Source: DUZB01 sp964407525 (GTDB taxonomy: Bacteria > Desulfobacterota > DSM-4660 > Desulfatiglandales > Desulfatiglandaceae). From it: a stretch of DNA of 6,750 nt. Of this stretch, positions 1 through 6,700 are shown one piece after another. The position numbers and the translations under genes were made by a program. Location of the stretch: positions 1-6,750 of the forward strand of contig CAYOWC010000274.1 of the NCBI GenBank assembly GCA_964407525.1, in the 5' to 3' direction. Below the pieces are notes generated by a model, which saw only the letters and a list, made by a program, of their open reading frames with translations, was not told where the DNA came from and did no database searches. Position 1 is the stretch's first letter; each line of letters begins with the position of its first letter.

Positions 1-723
1 GCCATGGCCACCTTTGACACCCTGGAGGATGCAGGGCATGCAATCAGTGAAATCATGTACTCCGGCATTATCCCCAGCGCCCTTGAAGTGGTAGATGAGC
101 AGAGCCTGGTTGCGATTAATGAAAACACAGACCTGGGACTGCCCGTGGTGGAAGCCATGCTGGTTGCCGAAACCGACGGCCACACCAAAGAAGAAACTGA
201 ATTTCAAATGAATAAGATCATTGAGATCTTTAAAAAGAACCATGCAGGCATGGTCAAACATGCCGATGAGAGTGTCGGAGGAGCCGCAGCCCTGTGGGCG
301 GCTCGGAAATCGGCCTATGGGGTATTGGCCCGCATCAATAATAACCTGATTGTAGAGGACTTGGCTGTGCCCATGTCTAAGGTACCGGAAATGCTAAGGT
401 CAATATCCGATATCGCCAAGAAACACGATCTCAAAATTCCCACCGTTGGACATGCCGGCGACGGCAATCTCCATCCCGTGGTCTGTTTTGACGGAACCAA
501 TGCGGATGAGGTCAAACGGGTCGAAGAAGCCTCTATAGAACTCTTTGAAAAGGTCATTGAATTGGAAGGTACCCTAACCGGAGAGCATGGAATCGGATTG
601 GCCAAGGCTCCGTATATGGTTCTGGAGCACGATGAGATAAGCATGGATATGATGCGCTCTATAAAAAAGTTGTTTGATCCAAACAATATTCTCAATCCTG
701 GAAAGATGGGTTTGGAGGGATGA
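1..723 (+). CDS. GlcD-like FAD-linked 2-hydroxyacid oxidase, C-terminal part (5' truncated by window edge)
   Basis: This is the flavoprotein subunit of a D-lactate/glycolate-type dehydrogenase, which oxidises a 2-hydroxyacid to the 2-oxoacid using FAD. About 240 residues are visible. The family is usually about 460-500 residues, so the N-terminal PCMH-type FAD-binding half lies outside the window, and the ATG at base 4 is only an internal Met. Counting from that Met, the FAD-oxidase C-terminal domain shows IVEDLAVP (116-123), the hallmark GHAGDGNLH (149-157), GEHGIG (193-198) and the closing LFDPNNILNPGK (223-234). Its stop codon directly abuts the ATG of the Fe-S subunit gene, and GGAGGG at 714-719 inside its 3' end serves as the downstream ribosome-binding site, so the two are translationally linked. 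The family is certain; the substrate (lactate, glycolate or a longer 2-hydroxyacid) is not. The LarA-like neighbour favours a chiral substrate such as D-lactate. Confidence 0.93.
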   Translation, partial: AMATFDTLEDAGHAISEIMYSGIIPSALEVVDEQSLVAINENTDLGLPVVEAMLVAETDGHTKEETEFQMNKIIEIFKKNHAGMVKHADESVGGAAALWAARKSAYGVLARINNNLIVEDLAVPMSKVPEMLRSISDIAKKHDLKIPTVGHAGDGNLHPVVCFDGTNADEVKRVEEASIELFEKVIELEGTLTGEHGIGLAKAPYMVLEHDEISMDMMRSIKKLFDPNNILNPGKMGLEG

Positions 724-1827
724 ATGGAAGGAAAGTATGAATTTGAGAAGAAGTTCCGGGACCAGGTCCTGAGATGTTCCAGTTGCGGCTTTTGCCGCGC
801 TGTCTGCCCGGTCTTTGGAATCACAAAACGCCCGGCCTTCAATGCCCGGGGAAAGATGTTGATCCTCAAAGAGGTAATGGATGGGAACCTGGATCTGAAT
901 GATGAACTGGTGGAAACCCTTTTCCAGTGTACTACCTGTGCCGCCTGTTCGGAACAATGCCCTTCCGGCGTGCAACCACCGGAAATCATCAAACAGGTAA
1001 GAAAGGATATGGTGCATGGGGGAACATGTCATCCCGCTTTTGAGGGGATGAACCAAGTCCTTCAGGAACACACCAATATCTACGCCGAGGATGAACCGGA
1101 AGACTTTGAAAGGGAACGGAACAAAAAGGCCGAATATGTATTTTTTATCGGGTGTGTGGGGTCCTATCGGGAAGATGAGGCTACACTGGCCACACTGGAC
1201 ATCCTGGACCGGCTTGAAGTCGATTATACCCTGATTGATGAAGTCTGTTGCAGCGGCGCCCTGGAAGACGTTGGGTTTGAGATCAATGAGCGTCTCGCAA
1301 AGAAGAATGTGGAGCTGATTCTGGGAACCGGGGCTAAGGCCGTGATTACCGGGTGCCCCTATTGCTCCAGGACCTTCAACGGCAAACCCCAATATCAAGC
1401 CTTAAAAGACGCAGGACTGAAAATTATTCACATCAGCGAGTTCCTGAAGGATTTCGATTTTGGCGTCAAGACCGATAAGGTGGTTACCTACCACGATCCG
1501 TGCGATCTGGGACGGCATTGCGGCATATATAACGAGCCTCGGGAGACCATCGGGAAGATCGCTCCCAATTTTGTGGAACTGCGACACAACCGGAGCAATG
1601 CCCTCTGTTGTGGTGCAGGAGGCGGTGTGCGAGGGGCCTTTGCCAAGAACTCCATTGCCATGGCTCGCAGGCGTCTTGAAGAAGTGGAAGAGGTCGGGGC
1701 TGAAATAGTGCTGACGGAATGTAACTCTTGCGTCCACAACTTGAGCAACGCCAAACTGAGAGCACAGAAATTTAAAATCTTGACAACCACACAGTTTCTC
1801 CAAGAGCTCCTGGAAGAGGCAGAATAA
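724..1827 (+). CDS. GlcF/HdrD-like iron-sulfur oxidoreductase subunit (two 4Fe-4S motifs plus two CCG domains)
   Basis: This is the electron-transfer partner of the upstream flavoprotein and probably carries electrons from FAD toward the quinone pool or another acceptor. The 367-residue protein has two ferredoxin-type motifs, C18-x2-C21-x2-C24-x3-C28-P and C69-x2-C72-x2-C75-x3-C79-P. Two cysteine-rich CCG domains of the heterodisulfide-reductase/GlcF type follow. The first has C144, the C175-C176 pair (CCSG) and C211-x2-C214. The second has C260, the C295-C296 pair (CCGAGGG) and C333-x2-C336. No transmembrane segment is evident, so it is probably cytoplasmic or peripheral to the membrane. The ATG follows the upstream TGA with no spacer, 4 bases after a strong GGAGGG. 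Sulfate reducers have a similar flavoprotein/Fe-S gene pair for D-lactate oxidation (family knowledge), but the same architecture occurs in glycolate and other 2-hydroxyacid oxidases. Confidence 0.93.
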   Translation: MEGKYEFEKKFRDQVLRCSSCGFCRAVCPVFGITKRPAFNARGKMLILKEVMDGNLDLNDELVETLFQCTTCAACSEQCPSGVQPPEIIKQVRKDMVHGGTCHPAFEGMNQVLQEHTNIYAEDEPEDFERERNKKAEYVFFIGCVGSYREDEATLATLDILDRLEVDYTLIDEVCCSGALEDVGFEINERLAKKNVELILGTGAKAVITGCPYCSRTFNGKPQYQALKDAGLKIIHISEFLKDFDFGVKTDKVVTYHDPCDLGRHCGIYNEPRETIGKIAPNFVELRHNRSNALCCGAGGGVRGAFAKNSIAMARRRLEEVEEVGAEIVLTECNSCVHNLSNAKLRAQKFKILTTTQFLQELLEEAE

Positions 1828-1828
1828 A

Positions 1829-1906
<78 letters not shown>

Positions 1907-1940
1907 AAGTAAGAATTAAAGCTCTAACGGAGAATTGCTT

Positions 1941-1948
1941 GGGAGGAG
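1941..1948 (+). promoter_or_regulatory. Strong ribosome-binding site that fixes the LarA-like start
   Basis: GGGAGGAG lies 5 bases before the ATG at 1954. An in-frame TTG at 1939 would open the frame earlier, but it overlaps this Shine-Dalgarno sequence and has no ribosome-binding site of its own, so 1954 is chosen. No convincing -35/-10 promoter is visible between the heptamer array and this site, so read-through from the upstream genes is possible. Confidence 0.8.
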
Positions 1949-1953
1949 ACAAT

Positions 1954-3246
1954 ATGGGTTCAAATGCCTGGGACGACTTAAAACTACCCAAAATGCGAAT
2001 GATTCAACAACGATTTGATATTCCACCTGCGGTGGATGTTTTAGCCGAAATCGACCGGGAATGGCAGGGCATAAAAGACCATTTGGAGCTGCCGCCAGGG
2101 TCCAGTGTAGCTATAGGCGTCGGCAGTCGGGGTATTGCCAACCTGGCCCCTGTAGTTGGGGCCGTGGCAACCAAATTGAAAGAAGCCGGCTATAGTCCCT
2201 TTGTTACTCCGGCCATGGGTTCCCACGGCGGCGCCACGCCCGAAGGACAAGTAGAGGTCCTGGCAGCCCGGGGAATCACAGAAGAGAGTGTCGGCGTGCC
2301 TGTGCGGGCCACCATGGAGGTCGAGCCCATGGGGGAAATCGATGGGATTCCCCTGTTCTTAGACCGGTTGGCCCATGGGGCGGATGGGATTGTGCTCATC
2401 AACAGGATTAAACCGCACACCAATTTTATCGGACCCACCGAAAGCGGTCTCATCAAGATGATGGCCATTGGGCTGGGAAATCAGGCAGGGGCCGAGCATT
2501 ACCATCGTCTCTCGGTCGTGCGGTCCCAGTATGAAATCATCAGTACCGCGGGGAAGGAATTGATCAAGAAATGTCAGGTCCTCTTTGGGGTCGGGCTGGT
2601 GGAAAACCAGGACCATGAAACAGCAAAAGTAACCATGGCAATGGCCCAGGACATCAAAGCCGTAGAAACCGATCTTCTCAAAATGGCTCGGGCCTGCCTG
2701 CCCACCCTTCCGTTAAAAGAGATCGATTTCCTTATCGTAGATGAAATGGGGAAGGATATCAGTGGCGAAGGCATCGACCCCAATGTAGTGGGACGGGATG
2801 TGCTGGCCTATGGGGTTAAGCGTCCCTGGCCGAAAATAACCCGCATTTTTGTACGGGATCTCACCGAGGGCAGCGAAGGCAGTGCGGTCGGGTTGTCCCA
2901 GGCGGATTTCACCACCCGACGGCTGGTGGATAAGATTGACTTTCCTTCCACCATTATTAACTGTGTTACGGCTTGTGGCCCGGAAGGGGGAATGATCCCT
3001 TTAACCTTCCTGACCGATCGTGAAGCCATTGCCCTCGCTTTAAAAACTATCAGGCCCTGCAATGAGGAAGATCTTCGTTTGGTCCATATCAAAAATACCA
3101 TGGAACTGACCTCCATGATGGTTTCCGTGGGATGCCTTGCATCTCTAAATAAAGATCAGGTGGGAAGTATCGGCGAGGAAGATCTGGAACTGGAATTTGA
3201 CAACTCCGGCGATCTGATTTCCAGAGTAAGCGGCACAAACGTATAA
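1954..3246 (+). CDS. LarA-superfamily protein (Lar_N/DUF2088), probable nickel-pincer-cofactor 2-hydroxyacid racemase/epimerase
   Basis: This 430-residue protein is related to the nickel-dependent lactate racemase LarA, whose family racemises or epimerises 2-hydroxyacids with a nickel-pincer nucleotide bound to a lysine. Visible LarA-like elements are GSRG (57-60, at the place of the LarA D-x-T-R motif, keeping R59), the Rossmann-like stretch ending in MGSHGGAT (88-95, H91 matching catalytic H108), KPH (153-155, H155 matching H174), GLIKMMAIG (165-173, K168 matching cofactor lysine K184) and EHYH (181-184, H184 matching Ni ligand H200). The K-to-H spacing of 16 equals that of LarA. The C-terminal half (ACGPEGG at 340-346) does not resemble the LarA C-terminus I know, so it belongs to a divergent subgroup and the substrate is open. 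No cofactor genes (larB, larC, larE) are in the window. The position after a GlcD/GlcF pair supports feeding one stereoisomer to that dehydrogenase. These equivalences come from manual alignment from memory. Confidence 0.82.
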   Translation: MGSNAWDDLKLPKMRMIQQRFDIPPAVDVLAEIDREWQGIKDHLELPPGSSVAIGVGSRGIANLAPVVGAVATKLKEAGYSPFVTPAMGSHGGATPEGQVEVLAARGITEESVGVPVRATMEVEPMGEIDGIPLFLDRLAHGADGIVLINRIKPHTNFIGPTESGLIKMMAIGLGNQAGAEHYHRLSVVRSQYEIISTAGKELIKKCQVLFGVGLVENQDHETAKVTMAMAQDIKAVETDLLKMARACLPTLPLKEIDFLIVDEMGKDISGEGIDPNVVGRDVLAYGVKRPWPKITRIFVRDLTEGSEGSAVGLSQADFTTRRLVDKIDFPSTIINCVTACGPEGGMIPLTFLTDREAIALALKTIRPCNEEDLRLVHIKNTMELTSMMVSVGCLASLNKDQVGSIGEEDLELEFDNSGDLISRVSGTNV

Positions 3247-3273
3247 CCATGAAGGCCATGAAGAACATGAAGG
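3247..3273 (+). repeat. 9-bp tandem repeat, 3 copies of (C/A)CATGAAG(G/A)
   Basis: Three contiguous 9-mers (CCATGAAGG, CCATGAAGA, ACATGAAGG) fill nearly all of the 34-bp gap between the LarA-like gene and the next gene. The last copy plus the next base supplies AAGGA (3270-3274), the only Shine-Dalgarno-like sequence for the ATG at 3281 (6-base spacing). Because the period is 9, the ATGs within the copies share one reading frame, which opens an 11-codon mini-ORF (3249-3284) whose TGA overlaps the downstream ATG as ATGA. Confidence 0.85.
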
Positions 3274-3280
3274 ATAAAAA

Positions 3281-3826
3281 ATGACGAAAGAAGAAATTAT
3301 TGAAAAAGCATATAAATTAGGATTCGAGTATGAAAAAGTATATCGGGGGTGTTCCCAGGCTGCCCTGGGCGCTATTTACGACACTTTAAATATGAAAGAC
3401 GATGGGATTTTCAAAGCAGCTACCGGGTTTGCGGGCGGTGGAGGCCTTTGCGGCGTCAGTGTCTGCGGGGGATATGCTGCCGGCGTGCTGGCCATCGGCC
3501 AGCTTTTGGGTAGGGAGCGATCTAATTTCAAAGATCCTGAAGGTGTGCGTCATGAAAACTTCAAACTGGTAAGAGAATTTACCTATAGATATATTGAGAC
3601 ACTTGGTGCCGTCATTTGCCGGGATGTACAGATTCGGAAATTCGGACGACCCTACTATATTGTCGATCCGGACGAATTCGCGAAATTCGAGGAGGCCGGA
3701 GGACACAAGGACAAATGTACGGACGTGGTAGGGCAGGCTACGCAACTCGCAGTAGAGTTCATCCTGGAAAAAGGACTGGTCTCTTTGCCCCTGTCCGAAC
3801 CACCGGCCCAGGCCCCAACCAGGTAA
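3281..3826 (+). CDS. C_GCAxxG_C_C family putative redox-active cysteine protein
   Basis: This 181-residue soluble protein belongs to the C_GCAxxG_C_C family, small proteins of unknown function whose conserved cysteines suggest redox or metal chemistry. The helical N-terminus leads into RGCSQAALGAI (C24, 22-32). A glycine-rich core follows, GFAGGGGLCGVSVCGG (49-64, C57 and C62), then AAGVLAIGQLLG. Two later cysteines lie at C113 (AVICRD) and C146 (KDKCTD), giving five in total. There is no signal peptide or membrane segment. The C-terminal 15 or so residues are Pro-rich and probably disordered. The start ATG is preceded by AAGGA at 6 bases, supplied by the 9-bp repeat. It lies 34 bp after the LarA-like gene and is followed by a terminator, making it the last gene of this transcription unit. 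A role in electron transfer or metal handling for its neighbours is inference only. Confidence 0.85.
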   Translation: MTKEEIIEKAYKLGFEYEKVYRGCSQAALGAIYDTLNMKDDGIFKAATGFAGGGGLCGVSVCGGYAAGVLAIGQLLGRERSNFKDPEGVRHENFKLVREFTYRYIETLGAVICRDVQIRKFGRPYYIVDPDEFAKFEEAGGHKDKCTDVVGQATQLAVEFILEKGLVSLPLSEPPAQAPTR

Positions 3827-3887
3827 ATATCTCTTCGGGGATCGCATACTGCAATCTCCAGAAACATTATCTTGAAACCTGCTGAAT

Positions 3888-3937
3888 AGGAGGGAAAGGA
3901 AGCATACAAAAAATCGTTTCCTAACCCTCCTTTTTTT
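3888..3937 (+). terminator. Rho-independent terminator after the C_GCAxxG gene
   Basis: AGGAGGG (3888-3894) pairs with CCCTCCT (3925-3931), and AGGAA (3897-3901) pairs with TTCCT (3918-3922). The two helices are separated by a symmetric AA/AA internal loop and closed by a 16-base apical loop. A run of seven T (3931-3937) follows directly. It lies 61 bases after the stop at 3826 and would separate the 2-hydroxyacid block from the ABC/REC-Usp block. Confidence 0.85.
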
Positions 3938-3950
3938 AATCCATGAGCCC

Positions 3951-3989
3951 TGAACCTCTGAACCTCTGAACATTGAACCCTTGAACCTT
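3951..3989 (+). repeat. Short tandem repeat, 5 units of TGAACC(T)N
   Basis: The units are TGAACCTC, TGAACCTC, TGAACAT, TGAACCCT and TGAACCTT (lengths 8, 8, 7, 8, 8). They lie between the terminator and the ribosome-binding site of the ABC gene. TGA occurs in every unit, and the one at 3982 is in frame with the downstream gene, which limits how far upstream that gene could start. Confidence 0.85.
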
Positions 3990-3993
3990 CCCC

Positions 3994-3998
3994 AGGAG
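3994..3998 (+). promoter_or_regulatory. Ribosome-binding site supporting a GTG start
   Basis: AGGAG lies 10 bases before the GTG at 4009. Reading back in frame, the first stop is TGA at 3982, and there is no ATG, GTG or TTG between it and 4009. The GTG is therefore the first possible start, and it keeps the whole first ABC domain. The spacing is slightly long. I could not identify a promoter in 3938-4008. Confidence 0.65.
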
Positions 3999-4008
3999 AA
4001 AACCGATA

Positions 4009-5565
4009 GTGAAAGATCAACCGCTCATAACGCTGGATAAGATTTCTGTTCGGCTTTATGATAAACTCTATTTTCACAATATCTCATGGCAGATCAATAC
4101 CGGCGAACAGTGGGCCATAGTGGGCCCCAATGGATCCGGAAAAACGAGTCTGGCCAAAGCCCTGTTTGGCGGGATCCCAGTGGTAAGAGGATCGGTCACC
4201 CACCATCTGTCCAATGGAAAAAGCCCTTCCACCAACACCCAATCCGTGGGATATGTCTCGCCGGAATTATTCCGTGAAATTTTTGAGCAAGAGGAATTGC
4301 AGGCCGACTTTCGAGATTTCAGCGGTAGAATTCATGAAAAGACAACAGCAAGAGACGTTATTGTCCGGGGAATGGGAGACAACGGTTATTCAAAGAATCA
4401 GATAGCAGACCGGGTGCACCGGGTGGCAGGCAAGATGGGGATTAAAGACATTGTGGATCGGGACATTTTAGCTCTTTCTACTGGGGAACTGTGCAAGACA
4501 GTCATTGCTCGATCCCTGATGAAAGCTCCCGAACTCCTCATATTGGATGAACCCTTTAACGGCTTAGATGACAAGTCGCGGAAGGCCCTTGCTGAAAACC
4601 TGGACAGTCTCATTCAAAGCGGGGTGTCTGTTGTCTTGATTACTCACCGTTTCGAGGAAATTTTGCCCCGTATAACCCATGTTCTGTACTTGAAAAATGG
4701 GGAAATATCTGCCGCGGGGACCAAAGAAGATGTCTTGCACCTTGTGGAAATGAAAGATACGCACAAGGATGAAACCAAATCCTTTTGCCCCTCTGAAAGA
4801 TCTATCTCCCCGATTGTTAAAAAGAAACACATTCAGAGGACCGAGGGTTCATCCCCAAAAAATGGTCGAATTTTGATTGATATGCGCAATGTGACTGTAC
4901 GCTACGACGATACGATTGTGCTCGACGATTTCAACTGGCGAGTAAGAGATGGAGAAAACTGGACAATTACAGGGGAGAACGGGGCCGGAAAGTCCACGGT
5001 ATTAAAGCTCATTTTAGGGGAGAATCTCCAATCCTACTCCAATGAAATCTCTGTTTTCGGAAAAAAGAAGGGCAGCGGGGTCAGTATATGGGAGATCAAA
5101 AGGCAGATTGGAGTCGTTTCTCCAGAATTGCAGGCCAAATACAAGAAAGGCTTCTTGGCCTTTGATGTGGTCTGTTCAGGATTTCATGACTCGATCGGTC
5201 TGTATCGGTCTTGCAGTGTGGAACAGGAGAAAACGGCCATGCAATGGATGGAGACCCTGGGCATTGACGAACTTGCGGGACATTCCTTCGAACAACTCTC
5301 CTATGGTCAAAGAAAGTTGACCCTCATCACCCGTGCCATGGTAAAATCCCCCGTCTTCCTGTTCCTGGATGAACCCTGTGATGGATTGGATATGGACAAC
5401 AGAAACAAGATCCTGGAAATCATCGAATATATCGGTCACCATACACATACTAATCTCGTCTATGTAACCCATCATCAGGACGAGATTTTGCCGTGCATGA
5501 CCCATGGACTGACACTCCAGCGCGGTAAAATTATTGGCGCAGCAGGACCTGTAGGGAACCTTTGA
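4009..5565 (+). CDS. modF: ModF-like tandem ABC ATPase (two ATP-binding cassettes, no membrane domain)
   Basis: This 518-residue protein has two fused ABC nucleotide-binding domains and no membrane segments, the layout of E. coli ModF (about 490 residues), encoded beside the molybdate transporter there. Domain 1 has Walker A GPNGSGKT (39-46), signature LSTGE (156-160), Walker B LLILDEP (176-182) and switch H213. A charged linker (about 247-287) joins domain 2, with Walker A GENGAGKST (322-330), signature LSYGQ (430-434), Walker B FLFLDEP (450-456) and switch H488. The degenerate LSTGE, the SNEISVFG-KKKGSG-SIWEIK region (344-364) and GFHDSIGLY (391-399) resemble ModF as I remember it, and this separates it from generic ABC-F proteins. 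No modA, modB or modC is in the window, so a molybdate role is by homology only and the symbol is provisional. The GTG start is discussed under the ribosome-binding site. It ends 18 bases before the next gene, probably its operon partner. Confidence 0.85.
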   Translation: MKDQPLITLDKISVRLYDKLYFHNISWQINTGEQWAIVGPNGSGKTSLAKALFGGIPVVRGSVTHHLSNGKSPSTNTQSVGYVSPELFREIFEQEELQADFRDFSGRIHEKTTARDVIVRGMGDNGYSKNQIADRVHRVAGKMGIKDIVDRDILALSTGELCKTVIARSLMKAPELLILDEPFNGLDDKSRKALAENLDSLIQSGVSVVLITHRFEEILPRITHVLYLKNGEISAAGTKEDVLHLVEMKDTHKDETKSFCPSERSISPIVKKKHIQRTEGSSPKNGRILIDMRNVTVRYDDTIVLDDFNWRVRDGENWTITGENGAGKSTVLKLILGENLQSYSNEISVFGKKKGSGVSIWEIKRQIGVVSPELQAKYKKGFLAFDVVCSGFHDSIGLYRSCSVEQEKTAMQWMETLGIDELAGHSFEQLSYGQRKLTLITRAMVKSPVFLFLDEPCDGLDMDNRNKILEIIEYIGHHTHTNLVYVTHHQDEILPCMTHGLTLQRGKIIGAAGPVGNL

Positions 5566-5583
5566 ACCATAAGGAGAATAGAA

Positions 5584-6522
5584 ATGCATGACATGAGCAT
5601 ACTGAACGGAAAAAAAATATTGATTGTGGATGATGAAGCAGATGTCCTTGAAACTCTCGAAGAAATTTTGAGCCAATGTGAAGTGGCTTCGGCCTCGGAT
5701 TTTGACACCGCGAAAAAGCTCATGGAAGAAAGTCGCTATGATGTGGCCATCTTGGATATCATGGGAGTCAGGGGCTATGAACTTCTCGAAATCGCTCGCG
5801 ATAAAGGGATCCCCGCCTTGATGCTGACGGCCCATGCCCTCAGCCCGGACAACCTCGTAAAATCCGTCAAGGATGGCGCCCACGCCTTTGTACCCAAAGA
5901 AAAAATGACGGAAATAGACGTCTATGTGGCAGAAATCCTGAGTGCGGCTGGAAAAGGCAGGAATGCGGAAAAGCAGGGGGCCTGGTTTGCCAGGCTCAGA
6001 CCTTATTTCTACAAGAAATTCGGTTACGACTGGCGGGAAAAATATGAAGACTTCTATCTGGACATTGAGACGATTGATTTGATTGTGGTTCCTACGGATT
6101 TCTCCCCATACTCTAGCGAGGCGTTTGTCTGGGCTGCTTTTCTGGCCAAACAGTTTCGCGCCAGGGTATTGGTGTTGCATGTAATGACCGAAAAGGACGC
6201 GGAAAAAATCACTAAGGTCCCTGGAAATCCATGGGAAACCGTCCTTGAGCGGGAAGATGAACAGATGATCGACGATTTCTCCGCCTGTTTAATCGGGGAT
6301 TTCCACAAATCCATAAACAAGGAAACCCTTGTTGCAGTGGGATCACCCCATGAAAAAATAGTTGAAGTGGCGGAAGAGAAAAACGCCGGCATGATCGTGA
6401 TGAGCACCCATGGAAAAAGTGGCCTTTCCAGGGTCCTGATGGGAGGCGTAGCTGACAAGGTAGTCCGAAATGCTCCCTGCCCAGTCTTTACTGTGAGGCC
6501 CAAGGGCATGGAAACCACCTGA
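5584..6522 (+). CDS. Response-regulator receiver domain fused to UspA universal stress domain
   Basis: This 312-residue soluble protein joins a phosphorylatable receiver domain to a nucleotide-binding stress domain. The REC domain (about 9-120) keeps the acidic pair D16-D17, phosphoacceptor D58 (AILDIMG), T82 (MLTAH) and K105 (VPKEK). After D58 it reads IMGVRGYELLE instead of the usual MP-x-MDG. An aromatic/basic segment (134-158, with WFARLRPYFYKKFG) links to the UspA domain (about 164-306), which shows IVVPTDFSPYSSEA (167-180), STHGKSGLSRVLMGG (274-288) and APCPVFTVR (297-305). In the ATP motif G-2x-G-9x-G-S/T, the first Gly is S274 and the final S/T is G288, so ATP binding is plausible but not assured. 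The start is set by AAGGAG (5571-5576), 7 bases before the ATG; an in-frame ATG at 5593 fits less well. No DNA-binding domain or partner kinase is visible. Confidence 0.93.
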   Translation: MHDMSILNGKKILIVDDEADVLETLEEILSQCEVASASDFDTAKKLMEESRYDVAILDIMGVRGYELLEIARDKGIPALMLTAHALSPDNLVKSVKDGAHAFVPKEKMTEIDVYVAEILSAAGKGRNAEKQGAWFARLRPYFYKKFGYDWREKYEDFYLDIETIDLIVVPTDFSPYSSEAFVWAAFLAKQFRARVLVLHVMTEKDAEKITKVPGNPWETVLEREDEQMIDDFSACLIGDFHKSINKETLVAVGSPHEKIVEVAEEKNAGMIVMSTHGKSGLSRVLMGGVADKVVRNAPCPVFTVRPKGMETT

Positions 6523-6529
6523 TCTTGAA

Positions 6530-6576
6530 AACTGGAAGCGCGTATGAAACTTCGTTTCGGTTTACGGTTTCCAGTT
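6530..6576. repeat. Inverted repeat just after the REC-Usp gene
   Basis: AACTGGAA (6530-6537) is a perfect inverted match to TTCCAGTT (6569-6576). Inside it, GAAAC (6546-6550) pairs with GTTTC (6554-6558) over a 3-base loop. It starts 8 bases after the stop codon, a usual place for a terminator, but no T-run follows on the + strand. It is recorded as an inverted repeat with possible RNA-end or stability function. The 228-bp stretch 6523-6750 has no supported gene. Confidence 0.5.
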
Positions 6577-6597
6577 GCCGGTTGCCATCCGTGTGTG

Positions 6598-6612
6598 GTG
6601 GCATCTTGCCAC
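6598..6612. repeat. Small perfect hairpin
   Basis: GTGGCA (6598-6603) and TGCCAC (6607-6612) form a 6-bp GC-rich stem with a 3-base TCT loop. No T-run follows. It may be part of a larger structured intergenic repeat element with the neighbouring inverted repeats. Confidence 0.45.
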
Positions 6613-6637
6613 GACTGGATCTCCATGAAGTAGGAGT

Positions 6638-6685
6638 CATGGTCTGAGGGACCCAGAACTTTCTTTCTCGATCAGACTGACCATG
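6638..6685. repeat. Imperfect inverted repeat
   Basis: CATGGTCTGA (6638-6647) is inversely repeated as TCAGACTGACCATG (6672-6685), identical to the expected complement except for 4 extra bases that would bulge out. The 24-base loop contains GGGACCC. The bases just after it (GCGGGAATCC) resemble the edge of dispersed intergenic palindromes common in proteobacteria, which is a recollection and not a match I can verify. Confidence 0.4.
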
Positions 6686-6700
6686 AACGCGGGAATCCAG

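Noticed and set aside
574..1398. Long minus-strand open frame (274 codons) opposite the GlcD/GlcF junction
   Set aside because: It lies opposite two confidently identified genes, its translation shows no recognisable motif, and it has no independent support.
1939..1956. TTG at 1939 as start of the LarA-like gene
   Set aside because: It overlaps the GGGAGGAG ribosome-binding site, whose spacing fits the ATG at 1954.
3616..3885. Plus-strand open frame overlapping the end of the C_GCAxxG gene
   Set aside because: It is a different frame of a gene with clear family motifs and has no ribosome-binding site or recognisable content.
3888..3894. AGGAGGG as a ribosome-binding site
   Set aside because: No usable start codon follows at a suitable distance, and the sequence is fully accounted for as the 5' arm of the terminator stem.
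5176..6180. Minus-strand open frame of 334 codons opposite the ABC and REC-Usp genes
   Set aside because: It is antisense to conserved Walker, REC and Usp motifs and spans a gene junction, as expected from codon bias of the real genes and not a separate protein.
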